Source: JALOLG01 sp963776935 (lineage in GTDB: Bacteria; Actinomycetota; Acidimicrobiia; Acidimicrobiales; Ilumatobacteraceae). Taken from it: a DNA stretch of 64,000 nucleotides. Position 1 is the stretch's first letter, and every line of letters begins with the position of its first letter. Where the stretch lies: assembly GCA_963776935.1 (NCBI GenBank), contig CAVZOP010000010.1, positions 105,117-169,116 on the forward strand, given 5' to 3'. The position numbers and the translations under genes are program-made. Under the pieces are notes generated by a model. The model was not told the DNA's origin. It was given only the letters and a program-made list of their open reading frames with translations, and made no database searches. Positions 38,447-48,423 of this stretch are shown in pieces.

Positions 38447-38493
38447 TTTGTGTCACCGCTACCGGCGACCCTCGCCGATGTCGGTGACACAAA
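38447..38493. repeat. 47-bp imperfect palindrome, family A, copy 2
   Basis: Outer arms TTTGTGTCACCG/CGGTGACACAAA pair perfectly, a 4-base bulge interrupts each side, inner arms CGGCGA/TCGCCG close on a 3-base loop. It stands between the coiled-coil gene and the GT4 gene of the same operon, so it would appear in their transcript. Copy 1 is 34 kb away at 4,244. Confidence 0.8.
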
Positions 38494-38518
38494 CCGGGGG
38501 CTTTCAGTGTCGAGGCGG

Positions 38519-39866
38519 TTACGCGTCGATGACGGCGTCGAGATCGTGGAGCTTGACGTAGCGGCCGAGGGCGCGGGCGGGCACGGTGGCGCCGTCGAAC
38601 GGGACGCGTTCGCTCGTGCGGCTGCGGTCGAGGGCCCGCACGATCACCGCCCCGGGGTGACGGACGCGCATGTCGGCGACCGCGGCGTCGACGGCAGCCG
38701 GGTCGGATCCCCTGACTGCGTAACGCTCGACGGGTTCGGTGATGCGGCGCGGCCAGCGCGGGCCGAGCTCGTCGATCGCCGACACGATGTCGGTGACGAC
38801 GCGGTCCCAGCGCCAGACGCGCCACGGCGCGGGCCGCCGCCGCGGCGAGGACCCGGCGGTGGTCGGCATCGGTGATGCCACGCTCGATCGCCCTGGCGAA
38901 GCCGTCGGGGTCGGTTGGGTCGAAGTGCGCGGCGGGATCATCGAGCACCTCGGGCAGCGACGTCAGCCGCGAGCAGATGACGGGCACACCGCACGCGGCG
39001 CCCTCGAGCACGGGCAGCCCGAAACCTTCCTCCAGCGACGGAACCACGTTCAGCACGGCATGTTGCAGAAGCGCCACCACCTCGTCGTCGGGTCGCCCGG
39101 TCGCGAACTCGACCCGGTCGCCGCATCCGGCATCGGCGGCCACCGCCTTCCATCGTTCGAGCACGAGCGGAGGCGGTGAAGCGACCACCACGAGCATCGT
39201 CGTCGCTCGCAGTTCGGCGTCGACCCGGCCCCAGGCGCGCAACAGGCCTGCGGTGTTCTTGCGGTCCTCGTACCCGGTGATCGACACGACGTACCGGCCG
39301 CTGCGGGGCGAACGTGCGCCGGTGGACGCCGGTCGGAACCGGGCGTTGGCCGAAGCACCGACGACTCGGATCCGATCGGCGTCGATGCCGAGCTCGTCGA
39401 CCGCGGTCGCGGCAACGAACCTCGAGTTGGCGCAATGCAGGTCGACGGTCCGGGCCCACACCGCGCGCAGCCGCGCCTGCCGGGACGGGTCATCCTCGAC
39501 GAGGTACTGGGCGGGATAGCGGTACGGGATCACGTCGTACAGCAGCGCCGCGACAGGGAGCCGGGCCTCGGTGATGGACTGCGGGATCGGGTCGAGCGAG
39601 ATCGGGTGCAGGTACATCGACGTGGCGAGGAACCACGTTCCCTCGTCGGCGTACCGACGGACCACGCCGCGCCCGAGGACCTCGACGGCATCGGCGGGAA
39701 ACGTGTCAGGCACCAACGCGCGAGCAGCATCGTGCTCGACGAGCGCGACCGCCGGCGCCCCGATCGCGGCGAGGCCCTCGAGGATGCCGGCAACGTGGTT
39801 GCCGATCCCGCGGCCGCCTGCGGTCGGGTGCGTCAACGCGCGCGCGTCGACGAGGAGACGCTTCAC
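38519..39866 (-). CDS. GT4-family glycosyltransferase, frameshifted near C-terminus
   Basis: About 449 residues. The start GTG 39866 (VKRLLVDARALTHPTAGGRGIGNH) overlaps the upstream stop as GTGA. YVVSITGYEDRKNTAGLLRAW, VVVASPPPLVLERW and SLEEGFGLPVLEGAACGVPVICS are typical of mannosyltransferase-like GT4 enzymes, with the EX7E pair in the last. The frame changes at about 38,820-38,840, after AAAAARA, and continues APWRVWRWDRVVTDIVSAIDE to a stop at 38,519. The C-terminal tail of about 80 residues after the GT domain is unusual for GT4 but has no motif I recognise. Confidence 0.88.
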
Positions 39867-40579
39867 GGTCGTGCTCCGCGGAAGCGGGCTTGGAAGCACA
39901 GCCGGATCATGAGCAGGCCGAGCGGAACCGTCTTCATCAGGTCACCGGTGACCGCGCTCTCGCCGACCCGTGGCATGTACTTCACCGGCACCTGCACGAA
40001 CGGCATCCGCCGCCGGAGCACGTGGAGCATCATCTCGAACCCGAACGACGAGTCGTGACGCTCGAACGACGGTGCGAGCTGGTCGACGGCGCCCCGCGAG
40101 AGCACGCGGAACGTGCAGCCGACATCGGAGAGATGGACCGTGTTGAACAGCACCATCGCCAACTTGGCCACCGCCCAGTTCCCCCACCGCAGGAAGGCGC
40201 CCATGTTGGCGCCATGGAGGATGAACGTCTGGACCGTTCGCGAGCCGAACACGACGTCGACATCGACGGTGTACGGCAGGAGCTTCAGCAGGTCGGCCGG
40301 ATCGAACGTCCCGTCCGGTTCGCAGATGACCACCAGGTCGGCCGTCGGCGTCTCGGCGAGCCCGCGCCGGATCGCCGCTCCGTATCCCTGGCGCGACTCG
40401 TGCACCTCACGCGCCCGTGTCGGCGCGACCGCGGGCGACGTGTCGGGATGGGCGTTGTTGTTGACCACCACGATGTCGTCGACGATGCCGAGCGAGTCGA
40501 ACGCCTCGATGCACGCGGCGATGCTGCCGGCCTCGTTGTAGGTCGGCAGCACCACCGCCAGTGTCTGTCCGTGCCACAT
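39863..40579 (-). CDS. GT2-family glycosyltransferase, dolichyl-phosphate-sugar-synthase-like
   Basis: 238 residues from ATG 40579, one base after the stop of the membrane gene. VVLPTYNEAGSIAACIEAF, VVNNNAHP and CEPDGTFDP (the DxD-like metal site) are followed by VVFGSRT and FGFEMMLHVLRRRMPFVQVPVKYMPR. This pattern is that of polyprenyl-phosphate mannosyl- or glucosyltransferases, which load lipid carriers that feed membrane-bound GT-C enzymes such as the next gene upstream. The gene ends in an overlap (GTGA) with the GT4 gene. The longer in-frame start at 40,645 would overlap the membrane gene and is not preferred. Confidence 0.88.
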   Translation of the reverse strand: MWHGQTLAVVLPTYNEAGSIAACIEAFDSLGIVDDIVVVNNNAHPDTSPAVAPTRAREVHESRQGYGAAIRRGLAETPTADLVVICEPDGTFDPADLLKLLPYTVDVDVVFGSRTVQTFILHGANMGAFLRWGNWAVAKLAMVLFNTVHLSDVGCTFRVLSRGAVDQLAPSFERHDSSFGFEMMLHVLRRRMPFVQVPVKYMPRVGESAVTGDLMKTVPLGLLMIRLCFQARFRGARP

Positions 40580-40580
40580 G

Positions 40581-42113
40581 TCAGCCGTCCCCGTCGGTCG
40601 GAAGGGTGATCGGAAGATAGAGCACGGCCTCGCCGATCTGCTCACGGGTGTAGCGGTCGACCGCCATCCACAGTTGATCGGGGCGCTCGTCGAACAGCGC
40701 GAACACGAACGCGACTCGCGTCGGATCGGTTGCCTCGACGGCGCGCTGCTCGTCGGGGAAGCGGATCGAGTAGTACGGCAGGACCGCCGCGGTCAGTTCG
40801 TTCTCGGCCACGTAGTCGACCGGATGCACCTCCCAGAAGCTCCCGTTCACGGTGTCGAATCCAGCGGATGCGAGGCGGTCGCGCACCATCTCGATCGTGG
40901 CGTTCGGGTTCTCGTCGACGGTGCGGGTGGCGTCGACGACCGCTGGTCCGACGAGCAGGGCCAGCCAGCCGGCAACGATGGCGACCGGGCCGGCGACCCG
41001 CAATGCCGCATTCCGACCGTCGAGCAGCTCGTCGACGACGGCGGCGATCGCCACGACGATGAACGGGAATGCGATCACCGCGTACCGGCCGTCGTCGGGG
41101 AAGATCAACGGCGGCAGCGCGGCCATCAGCGGCACCATCGCCGCGAGCGTGATCGGCACGAGCTTGTTGCGGCGGCCCTCTCGGCGCCACATCACCACCG
41201 CGCCGGCCACGACGAGGCCGATGATGGCGACGTACAGCACGAGCCCGACCGCGGTGCCGAATCGCCAGTCGAGTTGCGCATCCTTGAGACCGAACGCGCG
41301 TGGAAACAGATCGGTGACGATCGCCCGGAACCGCTCGGTGTACGTGCCCGGCGTCTCGGGCTGGTCGGTCAGCGACGGCCATCCGTTCACCGCGTTCCAC
41401 AGGATCAGCGGCCCGCTCCCCACGACCGCACCGCCGATCGCCGGCAACCACACCTCCGTGATCCGGCGGCGGTGGATGACGAACACGACGACCACGAGTG
41501 GAGCGATGCACGGCCACGAACATCGGGTGGATCCAGAAGCTCAGGCCCGCCGCCACGCCGAGCGCGGCCGCGACGCGCCATCGTGGCTCGCCGTCGGCCA
41601 GCTCGACAGCGAGCAGCGCCACGACGACGGTCGTCGCCATGCCGAGCGCGTATCCCGGATACGCCAGCGTCGACACCGTCAACAGGGCGCCGGGCGAGAT
41701 CCACACCAACGCACCGGCGACGATCGCCGCCGGGCGGCCGAGCAATCGCCCGGCCAGCACGCCGACGAGCACGGAAGCGACGGCCCAGATCACGATGAAC
41801 AGCACCTTGAGGGCGACGACGCTGCCGCCCACGAGCGGGGTCAGTGGGGCGAACACGTACGACTCGAGCACGGCCGTGTACACCGCACCGTGGATCACGA
41901 TCGGCAGGTCACCGTCGAGGATCTCGTAGGCCTGCAACCCGGCGTACGACTCGTCGGCCCCGAGTCGCCCGTCGGCACCGGCGAGCACGATCCAGCGCAA
42001 CGATGAGCCCGCAACGGCGATGGCGACAATGGCGAGGATCGGCACCGCGATCCAGGCGACGCCACCGTGCCGGCAGCGGCCGGCGGGTCGATTGTGGTCG
42101 AGGGATCGCTCAT
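40581..42113 (-). CDS. GT-C (ArnT/PMT-like) membrane glycosyltransferase, two frameshifts
   Basis: ATG 42113 (MSDPSTTIDPPAAAG) leads, after a one-base break at about 42,060-42,066, into VAWIAVPILAIVAIAVAGSSL, then ADGRLGADESYAGLQAYEIL, whose acidic pair in the first outer loop is the catalytic site of GT-C enzymes. A second break lies at about 41,500-41,510, after HPMFVAVH. Nine to ten membrane helices and an outer C-terminal domain (FWEVHPVDYVAENELTAA) follow. It would move a sugar from a lipid carrier made by the adjacent GT2 to an extracellular acceptor. First gene of the minus-strand operon, 25 bp from the divergent plus-strand operon. Confidence 0.85.
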
Positions 42114-42138
42114 GATTCGGCAGGTAGTCTCGACCCGG

Positions 42139-42472
42139 GTGAGCAGGCTGGCAAAGTTCCTACGGGCGCGTGCGCCACGCTCCCCGGTGTGCCGCAGTCG
42201 CCGTCACGTCGCCGAGCGAGCCGTCGCACCGTACCTCCGGGCCGATCTCGAGCGTCCCTCCACCGCCAACTGCTCGAAGCGATCGAGCGGCTCGACGCTG
42301 TCGAGACGCAACTTCGCGAATTGAGGACCACGGTCGGGGCGATCGAGCAGTACCAGCCAGCGGTGCTCAACGCGATCGTGTCGACGAACGGCAAGGCGCG
42401 GGTGCTTCGACGGGAGCTCGAGACCGTGCGCCAGCACGTGACCGACGCTCGGCCGAACCCGTCACTTCGTGA
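42139..42472 (+). CDS. Small coiled-coil protein at the head of the plus-strand operon (frameshifted)
   Basis: A GTG at 42,139 (VSRLAKFLRARAP) starts a basic N-terminus. After a likely single-base break at about 42,255 the sequence reads RQLLEAIERLDAVETQL and TVGAIEQYQPAVLNAIVS, with clear heptad spacing. A second break near 42,440 would bring in the stop at 42,470-42,472, which overlaps the next start. It resembles the 120-residue coiled-coil protein at 37,962 in type and position. The reconstruction across two breaks makes the exact ends uncertain. Confidence 0.45.
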
Positions 42473-43449
42473 TGCGGGTCTCCGTCGTCGTCTGCACGTA
42501 CAACCGTGCGGAGTCGTTGCAGCGCACGCTCGACGCGTTGCGCTACCAGACCTACTCCGACTTCGAAGTCGTCGTCGTCAACGGACCCTCGACCGATCGA
42601 ACCGACGACGTGCTCGACAGCTGGCGGACTGTGGTCAAGATCGTCTCCGAACCCCGTCGCCAACCTCTCGGTGTCCCGCAACCTCGGAATACGCGAGGCG
42701 GCCGGCGAGCTCGTCGCGTTCATCGACGACGACGCGATCCCCGAGTTCGATTGGCTCGACGACATCGCCGCCGCGTTCGACGACGCGACGAGATCGCCGG
42801 CGTCGGCGGGCTCGTCTTCGACCACACCGGCGTCGACTTCCAGTTCCGGTTCAGCGCATCGAGCCGCCTCGGCGAGCCGAAGCTGAGCGACGACGGTGCC
42901 GTTCGACGACGCTGTGCGTGCCGGGAGCGTTCTGGTTCCCGCACCTGCAGGGGACGAACGCAGTGTTCCGTCGCGCCGTGCTCGACGAGGTCGGCGGCTT
43001 CGACGAGACGTTCGACTACTACCTCGACGAGACCGACCTGTGCGCGCGCATCGTCGACGCCGGCTACGTCCTGCGCCAGCTCGACGACGCGCACGTGCAC
43101 CACAAGTTCCTCCCGTCCGCGATGCGCAACGAAGGCCGCATCGTCACGAACTGGTACCCGATCCTCAAGAACCTCACGTACTTCGGTTATCGACACGCTG
43201 TCGACGAATCGCGTGAGGCGACGCCGATCCTCGAGAAGGCGAATGCCGAGCTCGCGTTCCGGGTCTCGGAATCACGCGCCCACGAACAGTCCGGTCGTCT
43301 CCCGACTGGCACCGCGCAACGAGTCGCCACCGACGGCGCACGAGCGATCGACGATGGGAGGCGTCGCGGGATCGAAGCCGGCACCGGCTCACTCCCGCAC
43401 ATGGGACTCGACAGCTCCGCCATCCAGCCGTTTCGACCGTTCCCGGTGA
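42469..43449 (+). CDS. GT2-family glycosyltransferase, several frameshifts
   Basis: GTG 42469 (or ATG 42472) starts VSVVVCTYNRAESLQRTLDALRYQ, the GT-A opening. Across frame changes at about 42,650, 42,790 and 42,900 the sequence continues SVSRNLGIREAAGELVAFIDDDAIPEFDWLDD (metal site DDD), then GAFWFPHLQGTNAVFRRAVLDEVGGFDE and YYLDETDLCARIVDAG. All parts of a GT2 enzyme are present in order, so the breaks are almost certainly sequencing errors. A stop at 43,447-43,449 overlaps the next GTG start; a different C-terminal frame could run to 43,499. TCACTTCGTGA, as in the 26-bp tandem repeat, precedes the start. Confidence 0.75.
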   Translation: MMRVSVVVCTYNRAESLQRTLDALRYQTYSDFEVVVVNGPSTDRTDDVLDSWRTVVKIVSEPRRQPLGVPQPRNTRGGRRARRVHRRRRDPRVRLARRHRRRVRRRDEIAGVGGLVFDHTGVDFQFRFSASSRLGEPKLSDDGAVRRRCACRERSGSRTCRGRTQCSVAPCSTRSAASTRRSTTTSTRPTCARASSTPATSCASSTTRTCTTSSSRPRCATKAASSRTGTRSSRTSRTSVIDTLSTNRVRRRRSSRRRMPSSRSGSRNHAPTNSPVVSRLAPRNESPPTAHERSTMGGVAGSKPAPAHSRTWDSTAPPSSRFDRSR

Positions 43450-44906
43450 ACGACCGTCGAGGGCGAGTCATCGTCGTTCGTGTCGTCGTCGTTCGGTGAG
43501 CGCCGTGAACGGCGGCATCGCTCGGTTCCTCACCGATGTCGTCCCTCAGTTCGTGCGCCACGGACACGAGGTCCGCGTGATCACCACGTCGAGGACTCAT
43601 TCCACCGTCGACTTCGAAGGCGGGGCATGGGTCCACCGGATCACTCCAGTCGACGGTGGGGGTGCGCTCCCGGGCACGTCGCCCGCGATCGACGGCTTCG
43701 CGACCGCTGCGCTCGCCGAGGTCGAGCGCATCCGCGAGTACCGCCCGATCGACGTCGTCTACGGGCCGGCGTGGGACATGGAGATCCTCCCGATCATCCG
43801 CATGACCGACATTCCGACGGTCGTGCTGCTCGCCACGCCGGTCGCGATCACCAACAATCTCGACGACGACGTCGCCTACTCCCCGGATTCGTACGCCTCA
43901 TTGTTGCTGGCCCTCGAACACGAGACGTTCGAGGCGGCCGACCTTCTCCACGCCGACAGCTTCGCGGTGGTGGAAACCATCGCGCAGCGATACCCCCAGC
44001 CACTCGACCCGCTTCGGGTCGCGGTCGCTGCGCTCGGGTCCGTCGACCGGACGCCGCGGCTCGATGGAGCGGACGACACCGACGATGTTGCGAGGGTCGA
44101 CGTGCTGTTCGTCGGCCGACTCGAACCCCGCAAGGGCGTCGACACCCTGCTCGCGGCCTTCGAGCGCCTCGCTCCCGACTTGCCGCAGCTCCACGTCCTC
44201 ATCGCCGGACCTGACAACCCGGGCGAGGCCGACGTCCGCGGTCCGTGGCAAGCGTCGCGTCGCCGCTGAGCCGTGGTCGGAGCGGGTCGAGTTCGTCGGC
44301 AAGGTGTCCGACGAAGAGCTCGAGACCCTTTACGAGCAGGCCGACATCGTCGCGCTGCCCTCCCGCTACGAGTCGTTCGGGCTGACGATCGTCGAAGGGA
44401 TGCGACACGGCAAAGCCGTCGTCAGCACAACGGCCGGCGCCATCCCGGAGCTGATCACGCATGGTGTCGAGGGACTTCTCGTCGCACCCGGCGACCCGGG
44501 CGGCCTGGCGGACGCCATTCGACGACTCGCCGAGGATCCGCAGACTCGGCATCGCATGGGCCGGGCTGGACGCGCCAGGTATACACGGGACTTCACGATC
44601 GAGACCGCTGCCGATCGCCTCCTCGATGGTCTCGCGCGAGTGCACCGCGTCGAGTTCGAACCGGGAGAGAGCGGTTCAGGGTCGATCCCCGCCACGGCTG
44701 GCAGCGTCGTTCGACTGGCTGTCCGCGCCCCGGCTGGCGGCACGATCCGGGCCAACGGAATGGACATCGCGATCGCACCGGCCGGCACCGACACGCGACG
44801 GGTCGAGCGAGTGCAACTCCCCTCCTGTGCGTCCGGATCCATCGACGTCGAGGTGATCGAGGGCGAGGTCGACGTCCTTTCGGCGATTCTCGTGAGTGGA
44901 TCGTGA
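43446..44906 (+). CDS. GT4-family glycosyltransferase with C-terminal beta domain, frameshifted
   Basis: The protein part is unmistakable from SAVNGGIARFLTDVVPQFVRHGHEVRVIT onward; a GTG at 43,446 is the probable start, with one base lost before 43,496. Motifs: VDVLFVGRLEPRKGVDTLLAAFERL, then, after a break at about 44,245-44,265, VEFVGKVSDEELETLYEQADI and PSRYESFGLTIVEGMRHGKAVV (EX7E). After the GT domain, about 85 residues (44,650-44,906) form a strand-rich tail (VRLAVRAPAGGTIRANGMDI) that may bind glycan. The stop overlaps the next start as GTGA. Confidence 0.85.
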
Positions 44907-46013
44907 AGGTCGTCGTCGTCGCTGGCATCTGCGTCGAGCGCGACGCCATCTCGAACGCCGTCGTCGAGCAGCTCGACGCGCTGCGGCAGTCTCAGCACGT
45001 CGACTCGGTGACGCTGTTCACGCAGGGCTGCACTCGCGATCCCGGAGTCGAGGTCGTCGTCGGATCCGATCCGTGGCAGATGATCGTCGCACCGGCGTTT
45101 CCAGGACGCGGACATCGCGATCTTCCACTGGGGGATCGCGTACGAGCTGTTCGACGCCTTGATCCTCGCGCCGACAGCAACGCGTCACTGCGTTGTCCAC
45201 TTCCACAACGTGACGCCTCCCGGGCTGCTCACCGGACACGATCGCGACAAGGGCGTGCGCTCGCTGACGCAGTTGGCTTCGCTGGCCGATGTCGACACCG
45301 ACATGTGGACGTACAGCGAGTTCAACCGACGCACATTGTTGGACTGGAGCGTCCCCGACGACCGCCTCTTCCACGTTCCGATCGTGATTCGTGCTCCGGC
45401 TGCAGTCGCCGCTACCCGCCGGATCGACGGTGTCGACCTGCTCACCGTCGGTCGTCTCGTACCGGCCAAGGGTGTGCACGTACTCGTCGAGGCGATGGCA
45501 ACGCTCCTGCCCAGTGCCCCCGCGGACATCCACCTCACGATCGCCGGCAACCTCGCCCTGTCCGATGAGCGATACGTCACCGACGTACGCGACTCGATCA
45601 GCAACAGTGATCTCGACGACACGATCGAGCTCAAGGACGACCCGTCGCCACTCGAGCTCGCCGAGCTCTACGCCCGAGCCCACTTCGTCGTGAGCCCTTC
45701 GTTCCACGAGGGACTCTGCATCCCCGTCATCGAGGGCTACCTCGCGGGATGTCGAGCGATCGGGACGAACGCCGGGAACCTGCCCTTCGCCGTGTTCTCT
45801 CCCGATCCGATCGTCCCGTCGGGTGATCCAGGTGCCCTCGCACGAGCGATCGAGGCGATAGCCCACGACCTGCTCGCGGGCAAGGCCGTCGATCGCACGG
45901 CTGCCGAGGCGTACACGGCGAGCTTCTCGCCGGCAACAGCAGCCGAACAACTCCTGGAACGCGTCCTCGCGTCAGTTGCGGGTATCGGCACCGATACGAA
46001 AGCGCCCGGATAG
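44903..46013 (+). CDS. GT4-family glycosyltransferase, frameshifted
   Basis: GTG 44903 begins VKVVVVAGICVERDAISNAVVEQLDAL. The frame changes at about 45,100-45,110 and continues DIAIFHWGIAYELFDALI, CVVHFHNVTPPGLL, VDLLTVGRLVPAKGVHVLVEAMATL and SPSFHEGLCIPVIEGYLAGCRAIG, the usual donor-site helix of GT4 enzymes. About 370 residues. The start overlaps the preceding stop, so the plus-strand set is one operon. The exporter ATPase follows after 35 bp. Confidence 0.87.
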
Positions 46014-46048
46014 CATCCTCCGCGCCACGTACCCCGTGGTCAGCCACC

Positions 46049-46360
46049 TCATGTCGAACACAGCCATACACGTCGAGCAGGTCTGGAAGAGCTTCCGCCT
46101 CTACCACGAGCGCAACCAATACTTGAAGGCCGTGCTCCTACGGGTGGTCGCGCCAAGTACGAGCAGTTCTGGGCCCTGAGCGACGTGAGCTTCGAAGTCG
46201 CACGCGGCGAGACGTTCGGGATCATCGGTTCGAACGGCTCCGGCAAGAGCACGATGCTCAAATGCCTGGCGGGCATCTTGTTCCCCGAGAAGGGGAAGGT
46301 GCGGGCCGAGGGACGCCTGGCCGCGCTGCTCGAGCTCGGCGCCGGTTTCCACCCCGAGCA
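46049..46360 (+). CDS. Polysaccharide ABC exporter ATPase (Wzt-like), truncated by the join
   Basis: ATG 46049 starts MSNTAIHVEQVWKSFRLYHERNQ, typical of Wzt/TagH ATPases. After a one-base break at about 46,140-46,160 the sequence gives ALSDVSFEVARGETFGIIG, the Walker A GSNGSGKST and LLELGAGFHPE. The family continues with an ELTGRENV-like block (LSGGQ and Walker B further on), but here the sequence turns into QTN and a stop exactly where an adapter-like segment begins. The remaining 150 or more residues are absent. The transporter would export the glycan built by the upstream glycosyltransferases; its permease must have lain beyond the break. Confidence 0.85.
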
Positions 46361-46405
46361 GACCAACTGAACGAAGAAGACCTGCAGCGGGGAAGGCGAA
46401 TTGCT
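46357..46405. other. Probable chimeric junction with adapter-like sequence
   Basis: AGCA (46,357-46,360) is followed, after four bases, by AACTGAACGAAG (46,365-46,376), a 12-base exact match to the bottom strand of the nanopore ligation adapter as I remember it. ATTGCT at 46,400-46,405 matches the adapter top-strand end. Everything left is actinobacterial-looking, everything right is not, and a gene fragment is broken on each side. Confidence 0.7.
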
Positions 46406-46706
46406 TGCGGACCGTCGCCGAGCGCGTGGCGCCATCGCTGCGGCGGCCGGCGCCCAAGCGCGGCTTCTGCTTCCCGCTGCACGACTGGCTGCGCGCCGAG
46501 CTGCCGGACTGCTGGCGGCGGTGGGCCGTGAGCGGGACGCTCGCGCGGGTCGGGTTCCGCGCCGCACGCCGTCGACGCCGTCGTCGCGCAGTACACGACG
46601 GCGTCGGCACTGCGGCGACGCCTACACGACGGGGCTGCTCGCCGGCCGTCTGTTCGATCTGCTGCTGCTGGCGCTGTGGGCGGAGCGCGAGGAGATCACC
46701 GCATGA
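46406..46706 (+). CDS. asnB: Asparagine synthetase (glutamine-hydrolysing), C-terminal fragment with frameshift
   Basis: The frame just after the join reads APKRGFCFPLHDWLRAEL, the C-terminal synthetase-domain motif of AsnB-type enzymes, and after a break near 46,560-46,620 continues GLLAGRLFDLLLLALWAERE to TGA at 46,704. The rest of the gene lies outside the window's second piece. AsnB-type proteins in glycan loci often amidate sugars or act on amino-acid side groups. The stop overlaps the next start (ATGA). The call rests on a short but characteristic segment. Confidence 0.6.
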
Positions 46707-47503
46707 TCCGGAGCACGATCGGAGACATGATCGGTCAGGCGACCGCCGGCGCCGAGCGCGCGCCGCGGCGCTGGATCCAGCGCGCGTGGGGCAGTCCGTA
46801 CTACCACAAGCGTCTCGACTGGGGCGTCGTGTGGCCGGCGCTGGCCGCCCTGCCGCCGGACGGCCTGCGTGTCCTCGACGCCGGATGCGGCGCGGGGCAC
46901 TGGTCGCTCGAGCTGGCGGCCCGTCGGCCCGACTGGGACGTCGTCGGCATCGACCGCGACGCCCGGGCCCTCCACGCGGCCGACGTGCGCCGACGTCGGC
47001 TGGCGCTGCGGAACGTCTCGTTCGCGCACGCCGAGTTCGAGGCGTTCGCCACCGACCGTCCGTTCGACGTCGTGCTCTCGGTCTGCGCGGCGCACTACGC
47101 CGTGGAGCGCGGACGCGGCGCCGAGACGTTCGCGCGCGCGGCATCGCTGCTGAAGCCTGGCGGCCTGCTGCTGCTCTACGGCCCGCGGCGGCGCGACGAG
47201 GTCCCGTTCGCGCGCTGGCTCCCCTCGCCGGCATGGCACACCGTGTACTCGCAGCGCGAGCTGCGGCAGCTGTGCGCCGCCGCCGCCCTGCAGGTCGAGT
47301 CGCTCACGCCCTGCGTCGGCTCGCTCGGCACGGCGGCCGGGCAGCTCGGCGACGCGGTGCGAGGCCCCGTACGGCGCATCGCCCTCGCCGCCGGACTGTA
47401 CGGGGTGCAGCTCGCCCTGCTCGCCCTCGACCAGCGCACCGGCGCCGCGGCGCTTCCGTCGCGCTCGCTCATGTGGCTGCTCGCCGCGCGGAGGCCCGCA
47501 TGA
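46703..47503 (+). CDS. Class I SAM-dependent methyltransferase
   Basis: 266 residues from ATG 46703, which overlaps the asparagine synthetase stop. LRVLDAGCGAGHWSLELAAR is motif I, WDVVGIDRDARALHAAD motif II, and FDVVLSVCAAHYAVERGRG the post-II segment; LLKPGGLLLLYGPRR is motif III. It is intact, unlike many neighbours. The substrate is unknown but the overlap with both neighbours (ATGA at each end) places it in the glycan operon, so a sugar or lipid-sugar is likely. Confidence 0.85.
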   Translation: MIRSTIGDMIGQATAGAERAPRRWIQRAWGSPYYHKRLDWGVVWPALAALPPDGLRVLDAGCGAGHWSLELAARRPDWDVVGIDRDARALHAADVRRRRLALRNVSFAHAEFEAFATDRPFDVVLSVCAAHYAVERGRGAETFARAASLLKPGGLLLLYGPRRRDEVPFARWLPSPAWHTVYSQRELRQLCAAAALQVESLTPCVGSLGTAAGQLGDAVRGPVRRIALAAGLYGVQLALLALDQRTGAAALPSRSLMWLLAARRPA

Positions 47504-48423
47504 GGTGCGCCGTGGTATCCGACGGCCTCGCGGCGCCGCTCATGGGTGCCGCGACCGGCGATCGCTGCTGGTGCGGCGCCGCGCGGTGGCAGGAGCAGTT
47601 CCGCACGCCGCGCTTCGGCCTCGTGCGCTGCGCGCGCTGCGAGAGCTTCCGTCTCGATCCGCCGCCACTCGCGGACGCGAGCGTTGCACGGTTCTACACC
47701 GCGTTCTACGCCGGCGGCACCGACGCGGCCGCGGCGGCCGTCGGTGCGACCGGCCGCTTCTGGCGCGTCGCCCGCGAGGTGCCCGCGTTGGCGGCGCCGG
47801 GCGCCGCCGCGCTGGACGTCGGATGCGGCGAGGGGCGCCTCTGCGGCGAGCTGCTCGACGCCGGGTGGGCGACGGTCACGGGCGTCGACCTCTCCGAGAG
47901 CCGGCTGGCCCGCGCGCGCGCGGCGTATCCACGGGCGCGATTCCTCGACTCGCTCGACGCGATCGACCTGCAGGCCGCATCGTTCGACCTCGTCGTGCTG
48001 GACAACGTGCTCGAGCACCTGCACGAGCCGCTGGCGATGCTCGCGCGGCTCGCCGGCGCGCTGCGTCCCGACGGACGGCTGGTGCTGGTCACGCCCAACA
48101 TGGACTCGGGCCACTACCGGCTGCTCGGGCGGCGGTGGACGCCGGAGCTGTGCCCCGACCAGCACGTCTTCCTGTTCACGCATCCGGCGCTCGCGCGGAT
48201 CCTCCACCGCGCGGGGCTGGTGGTCGAGCGGGCCGGCACGCTCCAGACACCGGCGCATCCGTGGCGCGCCTGGCGCGCCCACGTCCGCCGACGGGACGGA
48301 CGCGAGATCGTCTGGCGCGCCGCGCAGGAGTGCGGCACGCTCTGGTCGCGCGTGATCGGCGCCGGCGGGATGCTCTACGCCGTGGCGCGGCGCGCCGCGG
48401 CCGGCGCGGAGGACGGCGCGTGA
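47500..48423 (+). CDS. SAM-dependent methyltransferase with N-terminal zinc-ribbon-like motif
   Basis: 307 residues. The N-terminus has CWCGAARW followed by VRCARCESFRL, two cysteine pairs like the zinc-binding head of sugar C-methyltransferase-like proteins. The methyltransferase core follows: ALDVGCGEGRLCGELLDAG (motif I), GVDLSESRLARAR, LDNVLEHLHEPLAMLARL and GRLVLVTPNMDSGHYRLLGRRW, the last typical of methyltransferases in polysaccharide loci. It starts at ATG 47500, overlapping the previous stop, and ends overlapping the deacetylase start. Confidence 0.87.
   Translation: MRCAVVSDGLAAPLMGAATGDRCWCGAARWQEQFRTPRFGLVRCARCESFRLDPPPLADASVARFYTAFYAGGTDAAAAAVGATGRFWRVAREVPALAAPGAAALDVGCGEGRLCGELLDAGWATVTGVDLSESRLARARAAYPRARFLDSLDAIDLQAASFDLVVLDNVLEHLHEPLAMLARLAGALRPDGRLVLVTPNMDSGHYRLLGRRWTPELCPDQHVFLFTHPALARILHRAGLVVERAGTLQTPAHPWRAWRAHVRRRDGREIVWRAAQECGTLWSRVIGAGGMLYAVARRAAAGAEDGA

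Noticed and set aside
42469..46160. Gene decay of the plus-strand glycosyltransferases
   Set aside because: The breaks are single-base, motifs continue in order and breaks increase toward the join, so sequencing error is the better explanation.
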